Part shown: positions 25,254 through 38,502 of the stretch, piece by piece
Layout of the letters: the number at the start of each line of letters is the position of its first letter
Position numbering within the stretch: position 1 is the stretch's first letter
Assembly: GCA_003956705.1 (NCBI GenBank)
Contig: QZCP01000099.1
Span: 1-64,000 of the forward strand
Direction of reading: 5' to 3'
Origin: Brevipalpus yothersi
Lineage: Eukaryota; Arthropoda; Arachnida; Trombidiformes; Tenuipalpidae
Length of the DNA: 64,000 nucleotides
Made by a program: the position numbers and the translations under genes
The notes under the pieces: model-generated
Seen by the model: only the letters and a program-made list of their open reading frames with translations
What the model was told of the DNA's origin: nothing
Databases searched by the model: none

Positions 25254-28200
25254 GTGAGTTTTATGAAAAGTTTCTTATCTTATTGTTATTACAAACCTTA
25301 TAAACACAAACACACAAAGCAATGACTTCCGAGTTGCATTTATTTGAAGATCATCGCGTATTACTAGCTGTTTATTCGAAAATCTTCTCTCACTGTTAAA
25401 GCTGTTGCATTCATGTATATTTGTTCAGCTATTCCAGATACATGAAGTACCTGTCTAAACAATCTGAGAAGGACTTTTCTCTCGAATGAGAAAGAGAGTA
25501 CCAATCAGAATACTCTTGTGAAAATCTTCATTCCAGAGCCTTTCATCGATGATAAATTCAAATGAATTCTTCATCTTCAAATCTTTCTTCAGTTACGATA
25601 GAGTGGCTTTAACTTGGCTTCAGAATAATAATAGCCACTTTATGGATAAGTTTTTGATCTTCTTTGATAGAGTGACTCTTTTGTACTCCTATCATCTGTA
25701 CAATTTTTCTTCACCCCGCTTCTCTGTATGTGGAACTCAACACTTGTATTCAATGAGTTGACAGGGGATAGAAAAATTTTTTTCTCTTCACCATCAATAT
25801 AGAGGATCCTAGTGATTTAGATGAAAAATTAGAGGAGAACCATCAAAAAATATGATACAATCTGCATGCCAATGTATATCTGTATGGCCCCAATATTCTG
25901 TAGAGGATGTTATATTCACACTTTTTCCCTCTCTTCTCTTCTTTTTATCTCAAGTTTGGTTAACCAAATTCTTTTCCGCTCTCATTCTTTTTATCTTCTC
26001 TCCACCGCTTTGGAATGAGAATAAATTTCTGATAAAAACCATCAAAATTATGCAAAAATATATACATATATAACCCATAGATTCTTCCATATTCTGAGTG
26101 GTAGAATAAAATTTGTTACCATACATCCATGTATCCTCACTATTGCATTATATTTTACAGCTTCAACTTTCAGGGTTCATTTTCTTTTACTCCCAGATAA
26201 AGGCGTTTGATGGGTATATTTTATGAGCGTATATGGATATGGATATATGTATGCCTATGTGTATGCTCAAAAGTGAGGTCAGACCAAATCACTCCTATCT
26301 GTGATCCCAAATGAACCATATACTTCACGTAAAATAGGGGAAGATATAGAGCATTGGTGAAAAAGAAAAGAATGGATAGTAGGCCACAAAAAGCAGTCAT
26401 GATAAAGGATGTAGTGTGCAAGGAGCAGAGAAAAGGATGAAACTTTGTATCCAGATAGAAGAGAATATAACACATAGTATGATCATCATCTGGAGCATTT
26501 GACGATTTATGAATGCTTCATTCAAAGAGCAAAAAAAGAGAGAAAACGAAGAGTGATTTGAATAGCTTGAGCGACTATTGTTCTGGATTGTTTCTGATGC
26601 TTTGCTCATGTTTTTGGGATATAAGAATAGTTTAGATGCATATTTTTCTACACACACACACACACATGGTCTCATTGAATGAGCTATCGAAACTTTTATT
26701 CGCCTTTCAGTTAGTATTCTTCACTCTCAGAGCATTTTTGATCCATGACAAGCTCTCTTGTTTCCGTCTAAAGTAAAAGAGCGAAAGAGAAAGTCTCTGA
26801 TTTCTCGATGAGCACAAGACTCAAGTTCCATTGGATTGATGGATCATACAAGCAGATTGTAAAAGTCGAATCTTGTCAAAAATTCGTTTCTCTCATGTTA
26901 CTTGATGGATGCTCAGACAATCATGCATGTAGCTTTCATCGAATCAAATCTTGAGCCCAACTCTTATCAATCCAAACTGTGGTTCCATTTCTTCCACATT
27001 GATGCATGATATTCTCACTTGATAGCTTCATACTTCATAGCTGGTATGGTAATTGAGTTCTTGTGGTGAGGAAATCTTGATTCTCAACATGATCAGCGGC
27101 TCAGAGAATTGCTCAATACAGGGGGTTCAATCATGTAAGAACTCATCAGTGATAGAGTGGGAATAAAGCTTAATCAGCTAATCATGTCCATGATTTGATG
27201 ATTTTTTCAAATCGATTCCTGATCAAAATGTGTCCAGTCACAAGAAAAGGAGATAAGAACATGTTCAAGATCCAAGTATCCGAGAGAATATGCTTCAAAA
27301 AATCCATATCCTAAATGGATATTATCAGCTAGTTCCTCTTATCTTTGAATCACACACTCTCCACCACAAATTCTCAGCCAAAACAATAATATTGATGAAG
27401 AGTTCTCACCGATTTCAAGCCAAAATACAAAATGATCAGATCGAGCCCAAGAGTGCATCGATTCTGGTTACTTTATCACTAAAGTAACTGTCAATGCTAC
27501 TGGATGATCTTGGTTGATGCAATCTTAACAATGAATGAGTTCCAAGAATAGAATTCTCTGGTGAGCATGGAATTTTACTTCCATATGTGTCAATCATTTT
27601 CTCACTACCAACTTATTGGGCACTCTTTTCTCTCTCAATCATATTCTCTGGTTACAAGGTTTCAATGCATTCAGACGATAGTTATGAGAAGAAAGAGAGA
27701 GAAGTACAAAGAAAAAAGAGAGAGAAAAAGATAATTCGAATTGAGTGTGTGAAATTTTTTCTTTCTCCACAGGAAGGAAATAGAAAGCCTCCAAGTTTCC
27801 ACATGACCAGAAGAAATCATCTTGAAATCTTTTTATCTGTCTTCAGCAGCTTTTAAAATTCAACGGATTTCTTACAAGTGAAAGTTTGGCATCAATAAGA
27901 GCACAAAATTCTTTTAAGCGAATTGTTGCTCCATCAGCGTGAAAGCCTCTCTCTCTCTGTATGTGTACATATAAATCTGTATGTGTGTATAAACCTCAGG
28001 AAACTAATGTCAATGAACTCTTCTTGTGTCGATGGAAACTTTCTCCTTCTTTTACTCTCCCTTCGATTGCATGAGCTGAGAAGAATTATTCTGAATCCAA
28101 TATTGAGATAGAAGTTTTCTGATTTCTGTCTCTTCCTTTATTTACACACACATCCAAAACTGTGACCACTCTGAGGTGGCTAAGGAAAAGTTCGATGACA

Positions 28201-28917
28201 CACAAGCAAGTGAATGGATAGGTGAAGGCAAATCATATTGAATAGTTCACAGAAGAAAAATAGCATGACTACTGATGATATACCTTATACTTATGGGTCC
28301 AGTGCATGGATTCTCCGGACTTCCATGCATGATCGAAGTTTCTCTCTTTTCTCCATAGAATTACATCTTTTCCTTGTTTCTCTGAGATGAAGACTGTATT
28401 CCAAGTGGATTTGGCGGCTTTTCTAGCATTGATCAAGTTGAGGGGTTTGTTCCGGAATGCTAATGGGAATACATTCTAAGGTAGCTCAACTCAAGTCCAG
28501 TAAATTCCTGTTTTTTCCCCTTCTTCTTGAAGAGAGAGAGAGAGAAAGAGTAGGTGTAAGATAATTTTCATGTAAGATGAAGTACATATTCTTCGTTGAG
28601 AACAGAATTATGCATTAAATGATTTGCCTGTAAGATATGCCTAAGTGAAAATAATTAGATGAGAATATATTTTCTCAATAACGATGAGAAAATTTACATT
28701 TGATGATTGTTTTCATTCTTATTTCTTCAGGAAAAGAAGCAAACAGAGCGGTTCTCTCACACTTATCCAAATTTTTGATTGGATACATGTACCATGCTTG
28801 ATGAGAGAATGATGCAAAATTTTCCCATCAATTGAAATTGTTTTTTCTTCGAAAAGGATAGAATGTTTGGCCATGAACATCTCGAAGGATGAATTCTTAT
28901 AAAAGCGTTTCAGATAA

Positions 28918-28920
<3 letters not shown>

Positions 28921-28974
<54 letters not shown>
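28921..28974. repeat. (GA)n microsatellite
   Basis: 54 bp of pure GA. Confidence 0.95.
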
Positions 28975-28977
<3 letters not shown>

Positions 28978-31900
28978 AGAGATGGAAACCTTACCAATAT
29001 AGTTGAATCATCATCATCATCATGGAAACCTCCAGTATTTTTCGATGCTTTCATTTTAATCAATTTCAATTGGAAATCTCGTTCAATTTCGAAAGAAAAC
29101 TGTTCAAAGTGGAAATGACCTTTTTTGAATCACTTTATTAGAACGGATTCTCTCTCTCTTGTCAGTACTATCAAGACCAATTTATTTCAATTAGACATCG
29201 TTTAGATATCAGCATGACCCTGAATTTCTAATTTATTTTCAAGTGCATCATCATTAACGTAGCTTACAGTTTCTATCCAAAATGATGGGTAAAGTGGAAA
29301 AGTGGAGATTTTGAATATTTCATGATTCAACGGATAAAATGCTTGGCTACAATTGTGTTTACTACTGCTATATATCCGAGAAAATTTTCTTTCCTCACAC
29401 ATTCTATTTTGGTGAGAAATGTCTAGTGTGTATGAATTTTCCACTGAATAATAGATCAAAAGATTCTTGAGGCTATTTTCATGACAATTCTCTTTCTTTC
29501 TTCCTGTTTTCAGCATGCATGCATGGAGATAAAGTTGGGTATTTGATGAAGATGTTTTGATTCTTTTATTGAGCTCTAAGATTTCCAGCTTGAATATAAT
29601 AAAAGATCGATGTCATGAGAGATGACAAAGTTTGAGAGCAATTTTCTAGGAATTGTGTGTCATCGCTGATTTTTTTCTTTCTATTCAAAATTGGGAGCTG
29701 AGATTCTTTTTTCCTCAATTTGAGAAATCCCGTAGGCGACATGTTCGTTGATTCTACTGTCAACATTGAGCTCAGCTCTTCTAGGTGCCTTCTCATTCTA
29801 CATTCCCGATAATACAATGAAAAATTTTTGGCATTCAGGGAATAAGTACTCTAGGTATTAACCGTAGTGATTGGTGAAATTCGAATATATCATGGCATTC
29901 TTATGAATTTCTGATAATATTCACCATTTTTTGTCCCAAAGCTAATTCAAGGGACCATGATATTGGAGAGAGGAGAATTTCAAATAAATTCGCTCTTCCG
30001 AATATCTTTCTAGTTTAGTTAGTATTGGAAACTATTTTTCCCTGGAAAAGTCAAGAAAGAGTTTCCCATCTGATGGAGAACGTCATATTTTCAATGCTTT
30101 TTGATCTTTTATGTGGTCAAGATCTTTCTTCCATAGAGTGAACATTTGATTTTTAGCGTGATGAGAATTCCTGAATCTTCCCAAATATTGAGTGTATTTG
30201 TGTTGATTGAAGTGTTCGATATTTTTTCGATTTATATAGTAATGAAAAGATTTTCTTTCCTCTAACCGATCAGACGACAAAATTGTTGAAAAGTTGGAAA
30301 CTTTGTATGATGAGATTTGAAAGTTCAAAACATAAAAGTGTCACAGTATAGAATATTGGAGGCTGGAAATTAAGCTTTCAAGTCTCATTTTCCATTAACA
30401 TCAACATGTATGTCTCCTCAATACGATATATTGGAAGCCTTTAGATAGCAGCAATGAAGTTCAATAGGGTAACCTTCAATAAATGTCAACAGGCTTTGGG
30501 TCCTGAATTTTCTCTCTCTCTCTCTCTATTTCATATGAATCGAGCAATTGATTTGAAATGAATTCTCTGTATCATCAATAAACAATTTGATGAAGAGGAT
30601 GTTATTGAAGACTCTTTTTTTATCAGCTTCAGGTGGAAGTTTTGAGAAAAGTGTGTTTTTAGGAATACATCTAATTGAGTTACATCCTCCGCGATTAGAG
30701 GTTGTTTTTCAAAAACTTCCGAACAGATCAATTGAGAAGAAACCCAGTCTCTCATAGAATCGAGAATGATTGTCTAGTTTCCCTCGAAAACTTTTCCAAT
30801 AATCCCTATGTACTTCAAGCTCTCTCATTTTATTTTCCCATCCATATGGAGACTACACACAGTATTGCCTGAGAGCATCTTTCGTCTCCATAAACTTACT
30901 AGGATGATCAGAAAATTCTATTCACGAACGAATATTTAAGCTTTCTATTCTCACTCAGGCGTCAAACGTATTCTTTTTTCTCTTCACTTCTATTCTCATT
31001 TTTTATCATATACCGTTAACCTCACAAGACCTCACAAGTCACCTCTTCCAGAGCAATCATGATGAACAGTTGACAGAAAAACTCTTCAAAATCATGAATT
31101 ATTCTGTACACTTCTTGTGATTTGATTTCAGATTGAACCTCTTCCTCTCAGTATTTCCTTTCAGCATAGCTTGATCCTAATTTCTGATTCTTCCACTCAT
31201 CATCATTAGGCTCACGTCCTAAGTTTGTCGATTCTTTTTACTTCTGTCTTTCTCACTAACACTTTGAAGTATCGATTTTGTACTGGAGCTAGGTGTTTCT
31301 ACTGGTATTCTCATGAGCAACAGAAGCCGAGAAAATGAAGCTGTAAATTTTGAATTCAATATGAATCAAGAACCCTAAATATTCCAAGTAACATGGAGCC
31401 TTCACTTACCAGTGATTTTTTCACAATCAATCTTTTAAATAATTCAAACGTTTTCACAATTGTTCTCTCTCTCTATTTATATATATATACAGTTAAACTA
31501 CTGCTCACTGTATGTTAGCAATAAAATTCAACAGTAATGAGTTGGGAATAAAGTTGTATCAGCCAGAATGATCATGAAGGAATATTCTCCATTTATTGTT
31601 CTTCTCATTAGTAGGCTCAATCTTGAAATCGATTTTTCTCTCTAGTTTTTTTCAGTCTCTCTCATTTTCTCTCCTCCAAGCAATACTGAATGTTACTTCT
31701 CTGAGTGAAAATTAAGAATCCAAGGAAACATTGAACTACTCTTCTACTCATGTACTAATAAACGAAACAAAGTCTAAACGAACACTCACACATCATGACC
31801 ACGTTCGGGTGTTTGCCATCAAACTAGACAAACATTTGGGCTTTGTACGTCTGTATGTGTGTGTGTATGTGTGGCTTGCAAGACTGATTAGTGGGTTGAG

Positions 31901-32271
31901 TGAACAATTCTGTTGACACCTTATATTTGAAGATTTGGGAGGAACATTACTGTCAAATGAATGGAAAGGATGAAAAAAAGTGAACGAAGAATGACAGGAA
32001 AAGGGTGGGGAGGGAGAGAAAGAGGAAGAAAAAAAGGTGATGACAATATTGCTTTTCCGTCTTCTTTTTCATTACCATTCATCTTCACTGGTAGTTTCTT
32101 GCATTCCCTTTACATATACGAGATGAAAATCTGGTATTCCTACACTGATGGTTTGGTTTGTGGGAGAAATTCCAAAAAATTGAGGATGAGATTCTTGGTT
32201 GAAAGGCTCTGGGAAGAGGTCTCTGTTTAATGGTGAACATTCTTAGGCTTGAAATTCTTTGCATTCATTGA

Positions 32272-32292
32272 AGAGAGAGAGAGAGAGAGAGA
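32272..32292. repeat. (AG)n microsatellite
   Basis: Short pure AG tract. Confidence 0.9.
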
Positions 32293-35235
32293 TTTATATA
32301 TCACTTGAAATTTTGCATGGTTGCTTGTACTTGAAGAGTTTCAATTTTCCATCCTAGAACCACTATCTGGAGATGTGATTACGTTCAGTGGTTGAGAAGG
32401 TAGCATATGAATTTATGATTGCTAGTTGATGAAATCATATCTTTTTTCATAGATAGACAAGTATCTGGCATACTAGAATGTTCTGAACACATTCAATATT
32501 GGAAAGATTTGTCATGTGTGCTGATCAACGGTGAGCATGTCCTAGCAAATCCAATAGAAATTTCCATGAAATCCATGTAAAACGGAAATGCTGATGGGCT
32601 CATCTGCCATAGTATACGCATCGATGCGTATGAAAATGCGAGAAATGCAAAGTTTGCAAAATCATTGTGCATAATAAAGTGCGCAGAATAATTCATGACA
32701 AACGTAGAACAGAGGTTTCAAGTTCATGGTTGAACAATGGCAATGTCACACACATGTAGAGACAGAGATAGACATGGGTGCAAAAGAATAAGAGAAATCC
32801 GTCAAATTGAGGAAATCAGACGATTCTTTTTGCCCTTTACGTTCTCACACTTCCATGAAATTGAGCAGGAAACCTCATCAAGGGACAATGATTGAGTAAA
32901 GAGAGTACAGAATCGAAAGGCATGATCTAATGATTGTTACAATTGATGGAAACAATAGTGACTCATGAAAAAGTTCTGAGAGAGAGAGAGATAGAAAGAG
33001 TCGTAATATTGATGATGATCATTCATGGTTCAGCATCCTCGAATATTTCGTTTTTCCATCTTTCTTGCTATTTTTTGGTTCTATGAACACTTTGATCACC
33101 GTGTGTATGTGGAACTATCCTTCAATAGCTGGAGAATAAACTAGCTGCCCCTGCTTGTCTATTACTCATGATGAAATATCTGCCAAAAAGAATAGAAAAT
33201 TCTTGTGTGAGTTCTCTATCAGACATTCATTAGCGGACAGAGGGTTATTGAACTCTGAAAGACTGGGAAACGATGATGATGAACAGCAACAAAAGAATCG
33301 TGATCAGGAATAAGATGAACCTCAGATATGAGATGAAGACAAGAGAAAGAGTATGAGAAAGCGGAAGTGTTTGTCTGATCTTTGATGAATCTTCCTCTGT
33401 CAATGATGTACTTTAGCCGGTGGTGCTTAGTCACTTGAAATGTGACCATCCAAGAAAGAATTTCATCCATAAAGATTGTACCTATGCTATGAATTTATTT
33501 TACGTGAGGAGGTATTCATGTTGTGAAGAATATTTTTAGATGTGCCTAAGGGCTTGAGTGCCTCGTTATCAATAGAAAATGTGAGAAAACTGAAGATATG
33601 AACTCAAAAGCATGCATGAAATATGCTGGAGAATACCAATATTCCCGTCGTTACTATTGATAGATGTATTTCCTTAGGGTTTTGAAAGCTCTATCGAACG
33701 AAATTAAATCGGTTGTTGACGAAAGTTTTCTTTACTCTACAAAATTTTCTTCACTTTTTGCCATAGGGTTTCACTGTTTTCTCTAGATTCAACCTTAAAA
33801 ATGGAGATTGTCCTGAAAATTCACTTTTTGTTTTCTGAGTAAGACAATTAATTAGATAGTGTTCAATTTATATCATATTTCTATATTGAATTGGTTTGAT
33901 TCAATATTGTAGCGATACACTTATTTTTACGGTCAAATTTTCTCTTCATAAGAGATGTTCACATGATTGATCAGAGGATTTCTATTGTTTCTATTGGTAG
34001 CACATAAACCTTTATCTTAACCTCCTTGCAGACTGAAATAGAACTATTATAATGAAAATCTTTTGTCTGGATAGTATGTTTTATCTTTTTTTTCAATTGA
34101 ATCTTGATTCCAGATAGATATTCCCTGAAGAATTCTCCACTTGAAATAGTAAATCTTTCAATATATATCCTATGAAAGTTATTGTACCCTTTCTTTATTC
34201 CAAAATCTATTCTATATCATTTACTTCACAAGCGATCATTAGTATGCGAAAAGGATAAAATCATGGACACACACAGATGATAGCTATACACACAGCTTGA
34301 TTTTGCAATCCCAAATACTTGGTCTCATGAGCTTCATTTGTTGGCCTTCTTTCCGGAGATCTTCGTTCTATCTCATTAAGAATACTTACTTCTTCCATCT
34401 ATACTCATGGAGAAAACATTTAATGGCTGATAAATTCTTTCTCTCTATCAATAGTAGCAACTATTGAAGACTATCTCTATGATCATTTCGATCGATTCGA
34501 TCAACTTGAACAGAATTTGTAGACTTCGTTCTCTCTTTCTCTCTATTTCCCGGAATTCCTTTTGGTCTCAAAGTTGTTTTTTTTCCTGATAGAAAACACA
34601 GTTCGATATCATGCTTCCACAGAGTATCTGTAAACTCAGTCTCTTCCACTATCTCTCTCAGCGTCTCTTCTAGTTTTTTTCAGATGGAAATCTCTTTGAT
34701 CTCTTCTATCAAGAGACCCAATTTCCATTCAACATAAATTCTTAAGGAAAAGATATCCTCAATAACAAGTGTCGAGAAAAAAAGAGCAACAGAATATTGA
34801 AACCTCAGTTCTGGCTAAATTTTTTCATGATACTCTCATCTCTTCTCTGACACAATTTTAAGCTCAAGCCTATGATACTTTCCTCTTTTCATTCATATTG
34901 AAAAAAGACATTATTCTTGGTCTGTAGCTTAGAGCCCTCTCCCACAGTCATTCACTCCACCGTGTATTCCTTCAATCTAGTTTCTCCAAGATATCGTGAC
35001 CAACTAAGTCGTCTGAAATTTTTGTTTTCTCTTTTCTATTCCTCTCTTCCCCAGACACACACACATGCACATGCATGAACACTCACATATTACCAATAGA
35101 AAATGACAGCTCATTGTGTGTGTGCATACACAATCGAATTTTGCATGCATACACGATCTTTTTCACCCTCACATCATCACATCATTCTTCATCCCTTTGT
35201 CTTTCATTTGCCTATCCTCATTTTCTTCCTCCCTC

Positions 35236-35265
35236 TTTCTCTCTTTCTCTCTTTCTCTCTTTCTC

Positions 35266-35308
<43 letters not shown>

Positions 35309-35320
35309 CTCTTTCCACTG
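35236..35320. repeat. (CTCTCTTT)/(CTTT)n microsatellite
   Basis: CT-rich tract changing from an 8-bp unit to a 4-bp CTTT unit; it opens three overlapping false ORFs. Confidence 0.9.
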
Positions 35321-35898
35321 TCTGTGTATTCCTTCTTTTGGGTCTCTTTTGTTCATGAACCTCTGATTCTTCTCCTCTGAAAGGTCGATGACTCTATGGC
35401 TGATGACTAGGAAAGTGAAAGTGAGAAATATGAGTGATCAATGAGGCTATGTGTATTTCCTGTGTTGTTGATTGAACCCTTTCTTCTTCCTCTTCTTTAT
35501 CTGCTTCTTCTCACTGTTTATCTAAATGAAAGGATAAGGAAGTTTACTCAAGCTAAACGAGAATGTTGGAAGAGAGCAAAAAAAATACGTATGTATACAC
35601 ACACACACACACAACGTCTTGCGTCAGGTTAATGAAAAGAATAATTTTACAAATGCAATCCGCTTGGAAGCACTTGAATCGAAATCAAAAAGCTTAAAGC
35701 GGCTAATGTTGGAAGAAAAGATGTGCGGAGTAGATAGAAGTATTCGAGTGAGGAATACCTTCAATTCTTAGTATTTACTTCGCCATCGAACTTTCTTTTC
35801 TATTCCATTCGCCCACCAGGTTTTTGTTCGTTTTGGTAATAGATTCTGTGTGTCGTCATTTATAGTCAACATTAGGGAAGGATTCAAAATTTTATTTG

Positions 35899-36053
35899 TC
35901 ATTCTTTTGATAGTGGATCTTCTTCATTCTCATCATCCACCTTGTTAGCATTTTCTTTGAATTCTTCAATAACAACGAACTCAAGACATTCAAATGTCTC
36001 TGTGTCTCCTTCTTTTTCTCGAGATGAGGTAGCATTTGAATCCTCCTTCTTCT
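35899..36053 (-). CDS. Candidate terminal exon, acidic tail (unassigned gene)
   Basis: On the minus strand the acceptor CTTTCATTAG is followed by a frame encoding about 50 residues (KKEDSNATSSREK..., ending DDENEEDPLSKE) up to TGA at 35901-35899. AATAAA follows only 3 nt later, which would be an unusually short 3' UTR. The composition is acidic and protein-like. It may be the cytosolic tail of the candidate membrane exon at 36261-36508: a donor GTAATC at 36281 would join to an acceptor ending at 36052 in phase 0. A second frame through the same exon is also open, so the call is weak. Confidence 0.3.
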
Positions 36054-36260
36054 CTAATGAAAGCTAGAATATACCAGGCGAAGCAATTCTCCATGCTATT
36101 TAATGCTCTTCTTGTGCTTGAAGATTATGACTTTTCAAGGTCGCCCTTAATTTGAATTCAACTAAATGAGCGTGTACTTTAGATTATCATTCCCTAGTTT
36201 CATGACTTATACTGATGAGTTGACTGATTTTCCGTTCCGTTAGACTTTTGACGAGATAAT

Positions 36261-36508
36261 TTATAGAAGATTAATGATTACAAGAAAGCCCATGAAGATA
36301 GCCAGGGAAATAAATATAGTGAACAATTTAGCACGTTTCTGCTGTGCACAGCATGAGGATGAACATGAGTCTGACTGATTTGAATTCACACATTTGTACT
36401 TCAAAGTGGTGAGATTTGTTTCAACAACATTCATGAGAGGCATATATTCTTCAGTTGGCTGATTGGGAAATACTGTTACACCAGTTGAGTTGAGCTCAAA
36501 TTGAATTT
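36261..36508 (-). CDS. Candidate exon with Cys cluster and transmembrane segment (unassigned gene)
   Basis: The minus-strand frame opens after a T-rich stretch ending AAAATAG and runs to TAA at 36263-36261, about 82 codons. It includes an acidic segment (PTEEYMPLMNVVE), a Cys cluster (DSCSSSCC), basic KRAK and a hydrophobic stretch of about 21 residues (LFTIFISLAIFMGFL plus VIINLL). Cys residues next to a basic edge and a membrane segment are typical of palmitoylated type II or tail-anchored proteins. No family is recognised. If it ends at the TAA it is tail-anchored; if it splices at GTAATC the hydrophobic segment is cut to about 15 residues. It lies inside the RGK intron, antisense to RGK. 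Confidence 0.4.
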
Positions 36509-36581
36509 CTATTTTAACAAAATTAACAATAACAAACTTGCTCCACTTTTTTCGTCAACATTTTTAAATGCTGTTTTCAAC

Positions 36582-36583
<2 letters not shown>

Positions 36584-36624
<41 letters not shown>
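36584..36624. repeat. (CT)n microsatellite
   Basis: About 41 bp of CT repeat. Confidence 0.95.
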
Positions 36625-36629
<5 letters not shown>

Positions 36630-38461
36630 ATTCGATTTCATTCCAATTGGCTTGTTTGTTCACATATTGAATCCATGGTGTTAGCTATCCTAAAAATGAG
36701 TTTTCTCTGTTTTGAAACCCGAATCTGCCCATTGAGCTGGAATGTTTTGATATATCTCAACTATCAATAGAACAATTTCGTCATGAAAGAAATTCTGTTT
36801 TTGTCTTACTCAGCTATTTGTTATCGTTTATGTGACTTTATCATCTCTTTTAGAGAAACATTCAGTCATCATTTCTCCAATGATTTCAGAAATATCCAAC
36901 TTTTCCTTCGAAAAACTTGGTTCCACCAGAAAATCTATGTTTCCTCATAATTGCCTCATTCCATGGTATTGAGAAACTTTTCAAGGACTTTTTGGGAGTG
37001 AAAAAATATGTCAATTCATAATAACTTACATTCAGTTTTATTGTAGCTACTTTGGGCTAAAAATTTTTGAGAAACCACAGCAATCATAATGATAAAATGC
37101 TCAGTGCTTCAACAATACATTCCTTACTCATTGAACATCTATACAATTGATTGGAGAGGTTCAAAGCTCAAGAACATCAACAATTGAGTATTGTTGTAAA
37201 AGAGAAAATCAACCTAATGATGATGGATATTAGATTGCAAGTTATCAGAGCAACATCATGAGCATGTTACAAATATACGTATATATATATTTCAAGATCA
37301 ATGCATGATTACCACTCTTTGCCCATGTGTGTATGTGTGTATATTATCTCAATATTGACTGAGTTGGACCCTCTCATCAGAACACTCGAGAGATCAGGGT
37401 TTCTCAAAATTGATCTCGAAGAATTTCCTGAAGGTTTTCTCTGAGAAACTTCATTCATTTCACTGCTACTCACTTCTCACATCAATCATTCTCATAGAAA
37501 AAGCAGTGCAGAAAAGAGTAGAAAGAAAAGTATGATGATAACTATCATCAGTATGAGCACGCTTTTTTCATCATGAAAAAAATTGCCACAGTGAAGAAAG
37601 ATAAAAATAATTTCATCTTAACTACAAGTTTACCAGAATCACACAATGCTTCTGCTTTCAACTTACTAGGAAAAGTATAGCTGAACTCTTATTCAAAGTT
37701 AATTAAGTCAACCCTTCGAGGCCTCGGTGGCACTCGATTATTTTTCTTTCTCTTTTTTTCTTCTATCTTACCTCTTTAATATATATACACGAGTCAAAGA
37801 TAAAGTAATAAAGTTTGTAACGAGTTCAGTTGCAGCAATCTGCTAGCAAACCTTCTGATCATGAATCTTTTCTTACTCTTATACACACATACAATCTATC
37901 AGCAATTTTACTCTTCAAATATATATGCTCCTATTGTTGTATTCTGCTTCTGGTTGGCATTGTTTTCTTCAGGTCCATGAACAGAAGGAGAGAGAGAGAG
38001 AGAAAGACAAAGAATATTGGAATATAGATGAAAAAGGAATAAACAAAAGAATTGAAATGAAGCCTCACAACAAACCCTCCAGGAGGACAAAATTTAATCA
38101 TCTCGATCAGCATCCGAGCAACATGTTGCTATATTGATTGAATTGAAAGGGAGTATCAAGCTCAAGAAAGAATGAAATGAAGTAGAATCACAAATACACT
38201 ATTTTCAGGCATGAGATTGACAATACACTTCACACGAAGGATTGGAAATTTTTTCCAGGAACAATTCGGCAAACTTTGGAATACTTGCAGGTTTTGGCGA
38301 ATATTTCGATCATTCACCTCAGTTTTTGTACTGTTTTGCAATTGTTTTCAGCGGTTATAGTTACTAGGCTTAAAAAACAAGACTATTGATTACGTGAAAG
38401 GTACTCGTAACTGGAGAGATCCTTGAACTTTTACAGAGAAACCCTATGGAGATCAATTTTT

Positions 38462-38464
<3 letters not shown>

Positions 38465-38499
<35 letters not shown>
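38465..38499. repeat. (CT)n microsatellite
   Basis: About 35 bp of CT repeat. Confidence 0.95.

Positions 38500-38502
<3 letters not shown>

Larger units (their letters stand above)
25254..35898 (+). other. RGK intron, left part
   Basis: The donor AAG|GTGAGT is at 25254. The rest is AT-rich sequence with microsatellites and chance ORFs. I see no exon that I can support. Confidence 0.6.
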
